From Phycisphaerales bacterium (GTDB lineage Bacteria; Planctomycetota; Phycisphaerae; Phycisphaerales; UBA1924), in assembly GCA_007693765.1 (NCBI GenBank), contig RECZ01000078.1, forward strand, positions 1 through 40,487: a DNA stretch of 40,487 nt, in the 5' to 3' direction. The notes beneath the pieces are model-generated. The model was not told the DNA's origin, searched no databases, and was given only the letters and a program-made list of their open reading frames with translations. The position numbers and the translations under genes were made by a program. The number at the start of each line of letters is the position of its first letter. The stretch's first letter is position 1. Shown here in pieces: positions 40,432 through 40,487 of the stretch.

Positions 40432-40487
40432 TCATCGGTCCGCCCCCCCCCGCACCCCCCCCACCCCCCCCCCCCCCCGCCCCCGCC
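40432..40487. repeat. Poly-C tract at the right edge
   Basis: The last 50 or so bases are almost all C, with a run of 16 C residues and a few A and G. No gene or signal can be read there. Because it sits at the end, it could be an assembly artefact at a contig edge, or a natural C-rich low-complexity stretch upstream of groES. Confidence 0.6.

Noticed and set aside
1-40487. CRISPR array, prophage, insertion sequence or transposase
   Set aside because: No regularly spaced repeats of 24-40 bases, no transposase, integrase or phage structural gene was seen. The repeats present are short palindromes.

Overview
The window is about 70% GC, and almost all of it codes for protein. Several traits point to a planctomycete, most likely class Phycisphaerae, although no 16S or other marker gene is present. 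These traits are prepilin-type (DUF1559-like) secreted proteins, a dockerin-type anchor, a PEP-CTERM-like tail ending in RRRR, LysW-dependent amino-acid synthesis, the futalosine menaquinone route (MqnE), and many lineage-specific membrane proteins of unknown function. The family names are recognised from sequence, not from searches.

Layout. At 1-6151 there is mostly a minus-strand run: a ResB-like cytochrome c biogenesis protein cut by the left edge, a DUF456 protein, four unknown proteins and a lipoprotein, plus one plus-strand membrane protein (4855-5406). At 6285-8901 there is a HEAT-repeat lipoprotein, a medium-chain dehydrogenase that seems to lack its catalytic zinc ligands, and a metallo-beta-lactamase-fold hydrolase. 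At 9014-15107 there is a GAF-SpoIIE phosphatase, an alpha-glucan phosphorylase, a small membrane protein and MqnE. At 15351-16705 an ECF sigma factor and its anti-sigma factor overlap by 4 bases and end at a clear terminator. They diverge, across an AT-rich structured region, from a pseudopilin gene (16946), which is followed by a secreted cyclophilin.

The most interesting segment is 18963-22241. A palindrome and a promoter-like pair precede four genes: a His-rich exported protein, a pseudopilin with HxH motifs, and two paralogues that resemble the cyanobacterial all3515 family, which is known as Zur-repressed. One paralogue ends in a dockerin-like tail and the other in a PEP-CTERM-like tail. 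A perfect 11-bp-stem terminator closes the group. I read this as a candidate surface zinc-acquisition system that responds to zinc limitation.

After a minus-strand membrane/AsmA-like protein comes a lysW-lysX-argC(lysY)-lysZ-lysK cluster (24358-29080) for carrier-protein-dependent lysine and/or ornithine (arginine) synthesis. It is preceded by a promoter, a 39-codon Lys/Arg-rich ORF and a terminator, an arrangement that looks like an attenuator. Palindromic repeats sit between its genes, and one lies in frame inside lysK. A tRNA-Cys(GCA) follows on the minus strand, then a secreted protein with an internal duplication.

At 30763-34933 lies a three-gene signalling group: HTH-receiver, HDOD-GAF-histidine kinase, and degenerate receiver-GAF. 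The right end (34951-40370) is a minus-strand housekeeping run of der, an MsbA-like ABC exporter, aroA and a GroES-like co-chaperonin. The window ends in a poly-C tract that may be a contig edge.
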